From: Flavobacteriales bacterium UBA7468
GTDB lineage: Bacteria; Bacteroidota; Bacteroidia; Flavobacteriales_D; Crocinitomicaceae
NCBI GenBank assembly: GCA_002478565.1
Contig: DLPC01000007.1
Coordinates: 1-64,000, forward strand
DNA length: 64,000 bases
Direction: 5' to 3'
Below the pieces are notes generated by a model. That model was given only the letters and a program-made list of their open reading frames with translations. It did not search any database and was not told the origin of the DNA. Positions 25,499-34,789 of the stretch are shown in pieces (positions within the stretch are counted from its first letter, which is position 1; each line of letters begins with the position of its first letter). The position numbers and the translations under genes are program-made.

Positions 25499-26770
25499 AT
25501 GTCTATAACACTCACACTTTTTCTCATTTTTATTGTTGGTTACACAGTAATAACGCTTGAGCATCCACTCAAAATAGATAAGCTGATACCTGCCCTATTG
25601 ATGATGGCAATTTCATGGGCATTAATCGCAGTAAATTCAATAAATAATGAAGAAACTAACGAATTGCTTTTACATCACTTTGGTAAAACATCAGAAATTC
25701 TGATTTTTCTAATGGGCGCAATGGCAATTGTCGAAATGATTGATTATTTCGATGGTTTCAGCAGTGTGCAGCGTCTGATAAAAGTAAAAACGAAATATGG
25801 CTTACTTTGGGTTTTATGTTTATTGGCCTTCCTTTTATCTGCAGTAATTGACAACCTAACTGCAACAATTGTTTTGATTTCTATTTTAAGAAAACTTATC
25901 AAAGACAAGGAGCTGCGGCATTGGATGGTAGGGTTTGCCGTCATTAGTGCCAATGCAGGTGGGGCTTGGTCTCCAATTGGTGATGTAACGACCACCATGC
26001 TTTGGATTGGTGGGAAGGTCAGTGTTATGAAACTTATTCAACATCTATTGATTCCTTCTTTACTCTCAATTGTTGTTCCTTTACTCATTGCAAAGCGAAT
26101 TCCAATTTTCAAAGGAGGATTTGAAACATTCAAGGTAGAAAAAACTCAAAAAAATGCTGGATTTATATTAGTAACGGGTTTGTTTTTAATCATCCTTGTA
26201 CCTGTTTTTAAAACGGTAACACATCTGCCTCCTTACATGGGAATGTTGTTTTCGCTCGCCATTTTTGCACTAATCGGTGAATTCTTAAGTAAGCGGCATT
26301 TGAATTTAAGTACAATCAGTGAAGGAAGTAAAGCAGATCATGTTGGGCCCACACTGAAATCTTTGAGTAAAATTGAAATGCCCTCCATCCTATTCTTTTT
26401 AGGAATTTTAATGACCGTTGCTGCCCTCGAAACGATGGGGCTCATTGAGCAATTTGGTGAAAATATCTTAGCAACTGGCATCTCTAAAGAGCTTTATATT
26501 TCATTCTTAGGAATTGCGTCCGCTATTGTTGATAACGTTCCACTCGTAGCAGCGTCAATGGGAATGTTTAAAGATACCATGGATGCAGATTCTTGGCATA
26601 TGATTGCTTTTGCTGCCGGTACTGGTGGTTCTATATTAATCATTGGTTCTGCCGCTGGAGTAGTTGCAATGGGTATGGAACAAATTGGATTTGGTTGGTA
26701 TTTGAAACGTTTAGCGCCACTGGCTTTAGTGGGTTATATTTCTGGTATCATCGCCTTTATTTTTCTGTGA
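25499..26770 (+). CDS. nhaD: Na+/H+ antiporter NhaD
   Basis: 423 aa with about a dozen hydrophobic segments. Family-typical conserved stretches are SAVIDNLTATIVLISIL, SANAGGAWSPIGDVTTTMLW and VDNVPLVAASMG, which include the buried Asp residues of ion-transporter superfamily members. NhaD exchanges Na+ (or Li+) for H+ at the inner membrane, giving salt and pH tolerance. The gene follows the amino acid dehydrogenase by 5 bp and precedes folC by 9 bp, a likely operon of unrelated functions. Confidence 0.93.
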   Translation: MSITLTLFLIFIVGYTVITLEHPLKIDKLIPALLMMAISWALIAVNSINNEETNELLLHHFGKTSEILIFLMGAMAIVEMIDYFDGFSSVQRLIKVKTKYGLLWVLCLLAFLLSAVIDNLTATIVLISILRKLIKDKELRHWMVGFAVISANAGGAWSPIGDVTTTMLWIGGKVSVMKLIQHLLIPSLLSIVVPLLIAKRIPIFKGGFETFKVEKTQKNAGFILVTGLFLIILVPVFKTVTHLPPYMGMLFSLAIFALIGEFLSKRHLNLSTISEGSKADHVGPTLKSLSKIEMPSILFFLGILMTVAALETMGLIEQFGENILATGISKELYISFLGIASAIVDNVPLVAASMGMFKDTMDADSWHMIAFAAGTGGSILIIGSAAGVVAMGMEQIGFGWYLKRLAPLALVGYISGIIAFIFL

Positions 26771-26779
26771 CAAATAGAA

Positions 26780-27991
26780 TTGAATAAGGACCTGACATAT
26801 TTAGAATGCGTTGCATGGCTTTTTGCCAGATTTCCGGCCTATCAGCAAATAGGCGCAAGCGCCTACAAGCCTGGTCTAGAGCGCGTTGAGTTACTTCTAG
26901 AAAAATTGGACATCGATCCTCAACTAATTCCTAGCATTCATATAGCCGGTACCAATGGTAAAGGAAGTACCGCTGCCTATTGCGCAAGCATACTTTCTGA
27001 AAAACAATATAAAGTGGGGCTTTTTACTTCCCCTCATATTTATGACTTTTCAGAACGTATTCGGGTGAATGGAACTCCTATTTCTGAGGACTTTGTAATT
27101 GCATTTTGTGAAAACGTAAAACAAAAATTACCCGACCTAGATGCCAGTTTTTTTGAGTTGACTTTTGCCATGGCCCTCGCCTATTTTCAAGTACAAAAGT
27201 GCGACTTCATGGTAATAGAAACAGGACTAGGCGGAAGGCTAGATGCCACAAATGTCATTTACCCTCGCCTCTCAATCATTACCAATATTTCACTTGATCA
27301 TCAAGAATTTTTAGGCGATACCCTTGAAGAAATTGCCAAGGAAAAAGCGGGCATTATAAAAAAAAATGTACCCGTTGTTATTGGCCAGACGAGCAAACAT
27401 ACCGCGCACGTATTTGATCAACAAGCAAAAGCATTCATGTCGCCGCTTTATTTTACTGAAGACTTCCCTATTGATCCAAAATTATTGATTGGAGTTCAAG
27501 GCTACGCACTTCAAAACTTGAAGAATGCGTTGGTGAGTCTCACCCTCTTAGGCGAGGAATTAACTCCTGATCTCATTTCAATATCTCTTCAAAATCTTTT
27601 TAAAAATACGGGGCATTTTGGGCGCTTGCAGCTCGTTCGAAAGCAACCAAAAGTTTATATAGATGTATCACACAATACAGCTGGTATTGACGCAACCCTA
27701 AAAATCATCGAAAAAGAACTTACTGGTAAACTTTACATTATTTACGGCGCTGCCAAAGATAAAAACGCAGCCGAAATACTTGCCTTGTTTCCAAAATCAG
27801 CAATCGTAAGTGCTTGTACTTTTCAAAACCTCCGAAGTAAATCAATAGCGGATTGGCAAAGTTTAGGATTACAAAGCGTTTATGAGGATGTCAATAAGGC
27901 AAAATCTAGCATCCTTGAACAAATGCAAGCCCAAGACATCTTATGGATAACTGGCAGCTTTTTTTTAATCGCAGACCTCCGTCAAGAATAA
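26780..27991 (+). CDS. folC: Folylpolyglutamate / dihydrofolate synthase
   Basis: 403 aa. Mur-ligase fold: P-loop IAGTNGKGSTAAY (residues about 55-67), ETGLGGRLDATNV, SLDHQEFLGDTLEEIAKEKAGI, and the C-terminal DVSHNTAGI. The enzyme adds glutamate to dihydropteroate or to folates in the cytoplasm. The frame start is TTG at 26780 (reading NKDLTYLECVAWLFARFP, a typical FolC N-terminus), and there is no ATG at a suitable place upstream of the P-loop, so TTG is the likely start. Confidence 0.93.
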   Translation: MNKDLTYLECVAWLFARFPAYQQIGASAYKPGLERVELLLEKLDIDPQLIPSIHIAGTNGKGSTAAYCASILSEKQYKVGLFTSPHIYDFSERIRVNGTPISEDFVIAFCENVKQKLPDLDASFFELTFAMALAYFQVQKCDFMVIETGLGGRLDATNVIYPRLSIITNISLDHQEFLGDTLEEIAKEKAGIIKKNVPVVIGQTSKHTAHVFDQQAKAFMSPLYFTEDFPIDPKLLIGVQGYALQNLKNALVSLTLLGEELTPDLISISLQNLFKNTGHFGRLQLVRKQPKVYIDVSHNTAGIDATLKIIEKELTGKLYIIYGAAKDKNAAEILALFPKSAIVSACTFQNLRSKSIADWQSLGLQSVYEDVNKAKSSILEQMQAQDILWITGSFFLIADLRQE

Positions 27992-28002
27992 GATTTTTAA
28001 AG

Positions 28003-28010
28003 TATCTTTG
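28003..28010 (+). promoter_or_regulatory. Putative -7 box of pyrR-pyrB
   Basis: TATCTTTG matches TAnnTTTG and ends only 5 nt before the pyrR ATG at 28016. At the usual box-to-start spacing, the mRNA would begin at or next to the start codon. It lies in the 24-bp gap after folC. Confidence 0.55.
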
Positions 28011-28015
28011 TAGCA

Positions 28016-28576
28016 ATGGAAAAGCAAGTCGTACTCAATGCAACCCAGCTCGAACTAACGCTCAAAAGGCTTGCCCATGAACTTGTTGAAACCCATCACG
28101 ACTTTCAAAATTCCGTACTCATTGGGCTTCAGCCTCGCGGAATTCACGTTGCGGCTCGTATCAAAGCACAACTAGAACTTATTCTCGGGCATTCCGTTCA
28201 AGCAGGTTCCCTAGACATCACTTTTCACCGCGATGACTTCCGCCGCCGTGAAACACCACTTTTACCAAGCGTAACAAACATAGACTTTTCTATAGAAAAC
28301 AAGCGCATCATCTTACTAGATGACGTCCTTTTTACAGGTCGCACCATCAGAGCAGGTCTTGATGCCTTGCTTACCTTTGGTCGACCATCTCAGGTTCAAT
28401 TATTGACGCTCATCGACCGCCGCTACAGCCGAGACCTCCCTATTCAAGCCGATTATGTCGGTAAAACTGTAGATACGCTTGCTTCTGAACGAGTAGCTGT
28501 CGAGTGGAAAGAAACCGAAGGTGCAGATTGCGTCTTATTATTTACAAAAGAAGGAAATGAAACAGCTCAGCGTTGA
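28016..28576 (+). CDS. pyrR: PyrR: pyr-operon regulator / uracil phosphoribosyltransferase
   Basis: 186 aa. The PRPP-binding signature IILLDDVLFTGRTIRAGLDA is intact, and GLQPRGIHVAARI and TLIDRRYSRDLPIQ match PyrR. In Gram-positive bacteria it binds pyr mRNA to attenuate transcription; in Bacteroidota it may act mainly as a phosphoribosyltransferase. No attenuator is visible before pyrB, because pyrB begins inside the pyrR coding sequence. The overlap with pyrB (28557-28576) indicates coupled translation of pyrimidine genes. Confidence 0.94.
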   Translation: MEKQVVLNATQLELTLKRLAHELVETHHDFQNSVLIGLQPRGIHVAARIKAQLELILGHSVQAGSLDITFHRDDFRRRETPLLPSVTNIDFSIENKRIILLDDVLFTGRTIRAGLDALLTFGRPSQVQLLTLIDRRYSRDLPIQADYVGKTVDTLASERVAVEWKETEGADCVLLFTKEGNETAQR

Positions 28577-29486
28577 TCACCTTACAGGCATCATTGACCT
28601 CAGTCGTCAAGATATCGAACTTATTCTCGATACTGCATCGCGTTTCAAAGAAGTGATCAACCGACCAATCAAAAAGGTTCCTTCCTTGCGCGATATCACC
28701 ATCGCCAACGTATTTTTTGAAAACTCCACTAGAACCAGATTATCCTTTGAATTAGCAGAGAAAAGACTTTCTGCTGATGTGGTCAATTTCAGTGCCGCAG
28801 GATCTTCCGTTAAAAAAGGCGAAACCTTAGTAGATACCGTCAACAACATTTTGGCGATGAAAGTCGATATGGTTGTGATGCGTCATCCTAATCCTGGAGC
28901 TGCCAAGTTTTTATCTCAAAAAATTAAAGCAAGAGTTGTCAATGCCGGCGACGGTACCCACGAACACCCGACTCAAGCCCTACTCGATGCATTCTCTATT
29001 CGTGAAAAGCTCGGCAGTGTAGAAGGTAAAAAAGTCGTCATTGTCGGAGACATCTTACATTCCAGAGTTGCCCTCAGCAATATTTATTGCCTTCAAAAAC
29101 TTGGTGCTGAAGTCATGGTATGTGGGCCAAGTACCCTCATCCCAAAATACATCTCTGAATTAGGCGTGAAAGTCTCTCACAACCTCCGCGAGGCTCTTGA
29201 ATGGTGCGATGTCGCCAATATGTTGCGCATTCAGCTCGAACGTCAAGATATCAAATTCTTTCCGTCACTTCGTGAATATGCCGCTCTATTTGGGCTTAAC
29301 AAAGAACTCCTAGACAGTTTGTCAAAAGAAATCATCGTGATGCACCCTGGCCCGATTAACAGAGGTGTCGAGATCACAAGTGATGTTGCTGATTCTAAGC
29401 AAAGTATCATTCTTGATCAAGTTGAAAATGGTGTTGCAGTGCGCATGGCTGTAATTTATTTGCTTGCCGCCAAGATCGAAAGATAA
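28557..29486 (+). CDS. pyrB: Aspartate carbamoyltransferase catalytic subunit
   Basis: 309 aa from ATG 28557; an upstream start at 28521 would deepen the overlap with pyrR and gives a non-family N-terminus. Carbamoyl-phosphate site FFENSTRTRLSFELAEKR, GDGTHEHPTQALLDAF and the C-terminal MHPGPINRGVEI are all present. The enzyme makes carbamoylaspartate, the second step of UMP synthesis. The regulatory chain gene pyrI is not next to it. The gene follows pyrR with a 20-bp overlap. Confidence 0.97.
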   Translation: MKQLSVDHLTGIIDLSRQDIELILDTASRFKEVINRPIKKVPSLRDITIANVFFENSTRTRLSFELAEKRLSADVVNFSAAGSSVKKGETLVDTVNNILAMKVDMVVMRHPNPGAAKFLSQKIKARVVNAGDGTHEHPTQALLDAFSIREKLGSVEGKKVVIVGDILHSRVALSNIYCLQKLGAEVMVCGPSTLIPKYISELGVKVSHNLREALEWCDVANMLRIQLERQDIKFFPSLREYAALFGLNKELLDSLSKEIIVMHPGPINRGVEITSDVADSKQSIILDQVENGVAVRMAVIYLLAAKIER

Positions 29487-29515
29487 TTTTTCTACTTTTG
29501 ACTAAATCATTGTCA

Positions 29516-29857
29516 ATGAATTTTACGGTAGACCCTCAGGGTGAAATTGTTATTGTTACCTGTGAAGTTGAAAAACTTGACGCCAATAATGCCCCTGAAT
29601 TAAAAGCGCATTTTCTTCAGCTCAATAAAGTAGGAACCAATTTCATGGTACTTGACCTCAGTAAAACCAAATACTGTGATTCCTCTGGTCTGTCTGCCGT
29701 ACTTATCGCCAATCGGCTCTGCAAAGACACCAATGGCGGATTCGCACTCACTGGCCTTCAACCCAATGTGCGCAAATTAGTTGAAATTGCTCAGCTCGAC
29801 AAAGTGCTCACAATTGGACATTCTAAAAACGACGCCTTAGACTTACTTGCCAAGTGA
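29516..29857 (+). CDS. STAS-domain protein (anti-sigma-antagonist type)
   Basis: 113 aa from ATG 29516; the frame opens with a TTG at 29498. The fold is SpoIIAA-like: MVLDLSKTKYCDSSGLSAVL carries the Ser that would be phosphorylated (DSSGL). It may bind or release a partner such as an anti-sigma kinase, but no kinase is encoded here. Its stop overlaps the rnz start (GTGA at 29854-29857), so the two are translated together. Function in this organism unknown. Confidence 0.85.
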   Translation: MNFTVDPQGEIVIVTCEVEKLDANNAPELKAHFLQLNKVGTNFMVLDLSKTKYCDSSGLSAVLIANRLCKDTNGGFALTGLQPNVRKLVEIAQLDKVLTIGHSKNDALDLLAK

Positions 29858-30783
29858 GTTTTGAGCTGCATATTCTTGGCTCAGGTGCAGCTTTGCCCAC
29901 TGGTAAGCGCAATGCAAGTGCACAATACATCAATTGCAACGAACGTCATATTTTAATAGATTGCGCTGAGGGCACCCAACAACAACTTCGAAAATTTGGG
30001 CTGAAACTTCAGAAAATTCAACTGATCCTCATTTCGCACTTACATGGCGATCATTTTTTTGGTTTACCCGGCTTGTTATCTACGATGCATTTACTTGGCC
30101 GAGACAAACGCCTCGATATTTTTGGTCCTCCTGGTTTAGAAAGCCTTATTAAAAATATGTTAGAAGCGGGTGGACACCCCATAGAATTCAACCTTGTTTT
30201 TCATGAACTGATACCCGGGCCAAAAACCCTAATTTTTGAAGACCGACTCATTCAAATAGAAGCATTTGCACTTAAACACCGTATTCCAACATTGGGCTAC
30301 AAAATTTCTGAGAAACCCAAACTACTCAATCTGGATAAAGCAGCCATTGCAAAAGATGCCCTACTCATTGAAGACTTGCCGAAATTAAAAGCGGGACAGG
30401 ATATAGAGCGTGATGGCCGGGTATTTCATTTTGAAGATTACACGCTGCCTGCTCAACCCAATTACAGCTACGCTTATTGCTCGGATACCAAACCTGCTTT
30501 AGCTTATTTAGAGGCCATTAAAGGTTGTGATTTACTTTACCATGAGGCGACATTCACCGAACAACATAAAGAACGCGCCAAAAGCACCTATCACTCTACA
30601 GCACAACAAGCAGCAAAGCAAGCGAAAGAAGCCAATTGTAAATATTTGATTTTGGGGCATTTTTCATCGAGATATGAAGACACGCTTCAACACCTTCAAG
30701 AAGCTAAAACCATCCATGATGCAGTCATTGCTGCAGAGGACGGGCTTCATATCAGCTTAGGCTCCTGGAACGATTATTTTTGA
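29854..30783 (+). CDS. rnz: Ribonuclease Z
   Basis: 309 aa, GTG start in a GTGA overlap. Metallo-beta-lactamase fold with ISHLHGDHFFGLPGLL (HxHxDH metal site), YCSDTKPA and LILGHFSSRY (later ligands), plus GTQQQLRKFG. The enzyme cuts the 3' trailer of tRNA precursors. It is converging on the LptF/LptG-type permease gene and overlaps it by 10 bp (30774-30783). Coupling to the upstream STAS gene is clear from the overlap. Confidence 0.95.
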   Translation: MSFELHILGSGAALPTGKRNASAQYINCNERHILIDCAEGTQQQLRKFGLKLQKIQLILISHLHGDHFFGLPGLLSTMHLLGRDKRLDIFGPPGLESLIKNMLEAGGHPIEFNLVFHELIPGPKTLIFEDRLIQIEAFALKHRIPTLGYKISEKPKLLNLDKAAIAKDALLIEDLPKLKAGQDIERDGRVFHFEDYTLPAQPNYSYAYCSDTKPALAYLEAIKGCDLLYHEATFTEQHKERAKSTYHSTAQQAAKQAKEANCKYLILGHFSSRYEDTLQHLQEAKTIHDAVIAAEDGLHISLGSWNDYF

Positions 30784-31850
30784 GCCCGTCGGTAAAAAAC
30801 GAATGCAATGATTGCAAAAAGAATGTTTGGTAACCAAACTGCCAGTAATGTGGAGAGGCCAACTTTGGTCGCTGCAACGGTAAGCATTTTCATCGCGAAA
30901 ATATAGACAAATACGAAGGCCAAGCCGATGGCGATATCTAAACCTATACCACCTCGTTTTTTTTGTGAGGCAACCGAAACACCAATGATTGTTAAAATAT
31001 AAGTTGCAAAGGGAAAAGCAGTTCGGGTGTGTAATTCTATTTCAAATTCCGGGACTAACTTCGAACCTTTAATTTTTTCTCGTTCTATTGCAGCTTTCAA
31101 TTCAGTGAAGGTCAAGGCTTGTGCAGCGTTATCCCTTTGCGCCATTTCATCAATGCGATAAGTAAAAGTAGTGTCCTTTGTTTGTCCGTGTACCAAAAGG
31201 CCTTTCGGAAAGCGGTAATCTTTTTCGTAATAATCTGTAAGCTTCCATTTATTGGTGCCAGGGGTATTTTGTGCAAAGCGCGCACGCAAAAAATAAATTG
31301 GCTCTTGATCTTTGGACCATTTTTGAATAGTGAGGTCGTGGATGCGCTGATCTTGACCTGAGTAATTAGAAAAATAAACCAGCTCATTACCCGGATACTC
31401 TGCTTGATAGTTGTCTACGGTCAGTACATCACGGTAATATTTCTCTTCAAAGGCCAAACGTACTTTGTTAGTCCTGGGGACAATAAAATGATTCAGTATC
31501 AAGGAAAGGACAGTCAGGATAGTTGCACCAATGAAATAAGGCCTTAAAAATCGAGCTACAGGCCTTCCCGAAAACCAAATTGGAATAATTTCTGTGTCTT
31601 GGGCCATTTTTGCCGTAAACCAAATCACTGACAAGAAAATAATCATCGAGGAAAAGGTATTGCCATAATACAAGACAAAAGTGACATAATACTTGAAAAA
31701 GATTTCGTTGATGGGTGCCTTATTCGAGATGAACTCACTGAGCTTTTCTGAAATATCGAAAACAACCGATAAGAGCATGATGAGTCCCAACATGAAAAAG
31801 AACGTGCCGAGAAACTTCTTTATGATATAGCGGTCTATGCGTTTGAGCAT
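30774..31850 (-). CDS. LptF/LptG-family permease
   Basis: 358 aa. Six hydrophobic helices: three near the N-terminus (FLGTFFFMLGLIMLLSVVF and two more), then a large periplasmic beta-jellyroll region (residues about 130-250), then three at the C-terminus (FATYILTIIGVSVAS and following). This is the YjgP/YjgQ fold, the membrane part of the LptB2FG ABC transporter that extracts LPS from the inner membrane. I cannot tell LptF from LptG. The stop is 1 bp from the tgt gene on the same strand, and the 3' end overlaps rnz by 10 bp. Confidence 0.9.
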   Translation of the reverse strand: MLKRIDRYIIKKFLGTFFFMLGLIMLLSVVFDISEKLSEFISNKAPINEIFFKYYVTFVLYYGNTFSSMIIFLSVIWFTAKMAQDTEIIPIWFSGRPVARFLRPYFIGATILTVLSLILNHFIVPRTNKVRLAFEEKYYRDVLTVDNYQAEYPGNELVYFSNYSGQDQRIHDLTIQKWSKDQEPIYFLRARFAQNTPGTNKWKLTDYYEKDYRFPKGLLVHGQTKDTTFTYRIDEMAQRDNAAQALTFTELKAAIEREKIKGSKLVPEFEIELHTRTAFPFATYILTIIGVSVASQKKRGGIGLDIAIGLAFVFVYIFAMKMLTVAATKVGLSTLLAVWLPNILFAIIAFVFYRRAQK

Positions 31851-31851
31851 T

Positions 31852-32982
31852 TTAGAGTCGTTGTCCGAGTTTTTGTACCACTTGATTTTTCCAAGTCAAA
31901 AATTCACCGCTGGCAATTTTCTCACGAGCTACACGCATCAGTTCTAAATAGAAGGCTAAATTATGTATGGTGGCTATTTGAATTCCTAGATATTCGCCAG
32001 TTTTAATGAGATGTCGCAAATAAGCCTTGGTATATACTTGATCCACCCAAACTGAACTACTCGGATCAAGCGAGGAGAAATCCTTGGCCCATTTTTCATT
32101 TTTAATATTGATGGTGCCTTCCCAAGTATACAAGAGCCCGTGCCTAGCATTTCTACTCGGCATTACACAATCGAACATATCAACACCCAGTGCAATACTT
32201 TCTAGCAAGTTGATTGGTGTACCAACACCCATTAGGTATCTTGGCTTATCTTTTGGGAGAATATTACAGACGAGGTCTGTCATTTCATAAAGATCCTCAT
32301 CAGGTTCGCCTACAGAAAGTCCACCAATGGCATTTCCGACAGCGTCAAATTCTGAAATAGCATGCGCTGATGCTTCTCTGAGATCTTTATAGGTACTTCC
32401 CTGTACGATCGGAAACAATGCTTGCTCATAACCATATTTAGGTTCAGATTCGTCCATTGCAGTAAAACAACGTTCTAACCAACGGTGCGTGAGGTGCATG
32501 GATCGTTTGGCGTAAGCATAATCGCAAGGATAAGGGGTGCATTCATCGAAGGCCATGATGATATCCGCACCAATGCTGCGTTGAATTTCAATAGCGCGCT
32601 CTGGTGTAAAAAAATGGTAACTGCCGTCAATATGGGATTGGAATTTGACGCCTTCTTCTTGAATTTTTCTAGAACCTGATAAGGAGTAAACTTGATACCC
32701 TCCACTATCTGTCAGAATTGGACGTTCCCAACCAATGAATTGATGCAAACCACCAGCTGCTTCAAGCACCTCTGTTCCAGGACGCAAAAACAAATGATAA
32801 GTATTTCCCAAAATAATTTGTGCATTGATATCATCGCGCAATTCTTGTTGGTGTACTCCTTTGACAGACCCGACTGTACCCACAGGCATAAAAATTGGGG
32901 TTTCAATAGTGCCGTGTGCTGTATGAAGCCTTCCTAAGCGAGCTTTTGTGTGTGGATCTTGATGTAAAAGGTCAAAGTGCAT
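31852..32982 (-). CDS. tgt: tRNA-guanine(34) transglycosylase
   Basis: 376 aa from ATG 32982; the frame extends upstream to 33009 but MHFDLLHQDPHTKARLG is the typical start. Catalytic DSGGYQVYSL (Asp), DECTPYP, GNAIGGLSVGE and VDMFDCVMPSRNARHG are conserved. It swaps guanine for a queuine precursor at position 34 of GUN tRNAs. The usual zinc ligands are a CxCxxC in the DPxCxCYTC segment; here the aligned stretch is DPSSSVWVD, so three cysteines are absent, while the later His (TIHNLAFY) remains. It forms an operon with the LPS permease, 1 bp apart. Confidence 0.95.
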   Translation of the reverse strand: MHFDLLHQDPHTKARLGRLHTAHGTIETPIFMPVGTVGSVKGVHQQELRDDINAQIILGNTYHLFLRPGTEVLEAAGGLHQFIGWERPILTDSGGYQVYSLSGSRKIQEEGVKFQSHIDGSYHFFTPERAIEIQRSIGADIIMAFDECTPYPCDYAYAKRSMHLTHRWLERCFTAMDESEPKYGYEQALFPIVQGSTYKDLREASAHAISEFDAVGNAIGGLSVGEPDEDLYEMTDLVCNILPKDKPRYLMGVGTPINLLESIALGVDMFDCVMPSRNARHGLLYTWEGTINIKNEKWAKDFSSLDPSSSVWVDQVYTKAYLRHLIKTGEYLGIQIATIHNLAFYLELMRVAREKIASGEFLTWKNQVVQKLGQRL

Positions 32983-33006
32983 AAAAATGTTGAAAAATAC
33001 CTGAGA

Positions 33007-33014
33007 CAAAGATA
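33007..33014 (-). promoter_or_regulatory. Putative -7 box of tgt
   Basis: On the minus strand the sequence reads TATCTTTG, an exact TAnnTTTG match, 24 nt upstream of the tgt ATG at 32982. Confidence 0.5.
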
Positions 33015-33053
33015 CGTGTATTTGATTTGACTGAACATCTTTGTAGTCTACAG

Positions 33054-34190
33054 ATGGAACTGATACCCGAATTTAAACTAGACTACTGGACACTCTTGTT
33101 TGTACTACTCTGCCTTTGGGCAAGTATACAACTATTTTATACACTACATTTTTACGCGCGATGGGCCTTTTACAAAAAGAAAAATGCGAACGCCCAAGTG
33201 CATTATCCGCCAGTATCCGTAATTATCGCTGCACGTAACGAATCTGATAATCTTTATGAAAATTTACCTCATATTTTATGTCAAGATTATCCTGATTTTG
33301 AGGTTATTGTGGTGAATAATCAAAGTATCGACGACAGCAACTGGATCCTTATTGCTTTTGCGCGTCAGTTTCCGCGCCTAAAAGTTGTGGAACTCAGTAA
33401 AAGTCCTCACCTAAGACCCGGTAAAAAACTTCCAATCACGCTGGCCATCAAGGCTGCCAAACACGAACATTTTGTACTCACCGACGCCGATTGCAAACCT
33501 GCATCAAGTTCATGGTTAAAAGATATGATGGCAGCGGGCTCAAGTCAACAAGAACTTATCATTGGCTATAGTCCATTTTCAAAGCAAAAAGGATTTCTCA
33601 ATCGTTTGGTCCGTTACGATAACACTTGGATGGCTGCTTCTTCAAATGCTTATGCATTGGGTAACTTTCCTTACAAGGCCAATGGCCGAAATATGGCTTA
33701 CAGCAAACAACTTTTCCAAAAGACCAACGGTTTCAAAAACCATTATGCAATTATTCCTGGTGACGACGACCTCTTTTTAAATGATGCCATCCGCTATACA
33801 AAACCAGCGCTATGTGCCGACACAAGCGCTTTTGTACATGCTCATGCCCCGAAAACTTGGAATGCTTGGTTAAGACAGAAGGCCAAACACCATGCTACTG
33901 CTGCTCGATACAGCTTTATTAAAAGACTATTGTTAGGAATCTATCCAACGAGTGTCGTTTTACTATGGATATCTTTTGTTGCTTTGTTGTTCAATAAAGC
34001 TTTCCTTCCCTTAAGTGGAGGAATCTTTTTGTGCACATTGGTGATTAAATGGTGGCTGCAGGGCCGTAGTTTGAATAAATTAGGCGAGAAAAAGCTTGGT
34101 TTATTTTTCCCATTTTGGGACCTGCTTCACAGCATATTAATGCCAGTCATTTATTATATATCCGAAAGGCAAAAGTATTACCGATGGTAG
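33054..34190 (+). CDS. Family 2 glycosyltransferase, membrane-anchored
   Basis: 378 aa from ATG 33054; an in-frame TTG at 33027 is less likely. N-terminal helix (LLFVLLCLWASIQLFYTLHF), then a GT-A domain with PPVSVIIAARNE, NNQSIDDS and LTDADCKP (a DxD-like motif), then PGDDDLFLND and C-terminal helices (ISFVALLFNKAFLPL). It probably transfers a sugar to a lipid or polysaccharide at the inner membrane; the acceptor is unknown. Its stop overlaps the start of the ECF sigma gene by 7 bp. Confidence 0.9.
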   Translation: MELIPEFKLDYWTLLFVLLCLWASIQLFYTLHFYARWAFYKKKNANAQVHYPPVSVIIAARNESDNLYENLPHILCQDYPDFEVIVVNNQSIDDSNWILIAFARQFPRLKVVELSKSPHLRPGKKLPITLAIKAAKHEHFVLTDADCKPASSSWLKDMMAAGSSQQELIIGYSPFSKQKGFLNRLVRYDNTWMAASSNAYALGNFPYKANGRNMAYSKQLFQKTNGFKNHYAIIPGDDDLFLNDAIRYTKPALCADTSAFVHAHAPKTWNAWLRQKAKHHATAARYSFIKRLLLGIYPTSVVLLWISFVALLFNKAFLPLSGGIFLCTLVIKWWLQGRSLNKLGEKKLGLFFPFWDLLHSILMPVIYYISERQKYYRW

Positions 34191-34789
34191 AAAACGAGCA
34201 CTTATCAGAAAAAGCCAAACAAGACCTTCATCTGGTGACAGCAGCCAGAGGCGGTAGTCAAAGTGCCTATGCCGAGCTCATGGATCGCTACCGCGATTCC
34301 ATTTATTTTATGATGCTCAAAATGGTTAAAAATCAAGACGATGCCGACGACCTCACCATTGAAGCTTTCGGAAAAGCCTTTGCTCGTTTGGATCAATATT
34401 CCCCGAGCTTTGCATTTAGTACATGGCTCTTCAAAATTGCATCGAACAACTGCATTGATTTTATCCGTAAAAAACGCATCGAAGTAACCTCCATCGACAG
34501 AGGTATTACCACCAATGATGGTGAGCGCATGCGCATCGATGCCAAGTCGCAAACGCTCAACCCCGAAGAAAGCATCATACACGGCCAAAGATTAGTACAC
34601 ATGCGCTTATTAGTAAGTAAGCTTAAGCCAAAATACCGTGAGCTTGTCGAGAAGCGCTATTTCGAAGAAAAAAGCTACGAAGAAATTGCAGAAGAAATGG
34701 ACCTCCCTTTGGGAACTGTGAAGGCGCAACTCTTCAGAGCCCGTGATTTCTTAGCAGCCATGATGGAAAAAACCAAAGACAGTATTTAA
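34184..34789 (+). CDS. ECF-type sigma-70 factor
   Basis: 201 aa from ATG 34184; the longer frame starting at 34115 lies inside the glycosyltransferase. Region 2: RYRDSIYFMMLKMVKNQDDADDLTIEAFGKAF and FSTWLFKIASNNCIDFIRKK. Region 4: LKPKYRELVEKRYFEEKSYEEIAEEMDLPLGTVKAQLFRAR, a standard helix-turn-helix for the -35 element. It directs RNA polymerase to a specific promoter set. No anti-sigma gene is beside it. Its ATG overlaps the upstream gene and its stop overlaps rsmG (TAATG at 34787-34791). Confidence 0.93.
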   Translation: MVENEHLSEKAKQDLHLVTAARGGSQSAYAELMDRYRDSIYFMMLKMVKNQDDADDLTIEAFGKAFARLDQYSPSFAFSTWLFKIASNNCIDFIRKKRIEVTSIDRGITTNDGERMRIDAKSQTLNPEESIIHGQRLVHMRLLVSKLKPKYRELVEKRYFEEKSYEEIAEEMDLPLGTVKAQLFRARDFLAAMMEKTKDSI

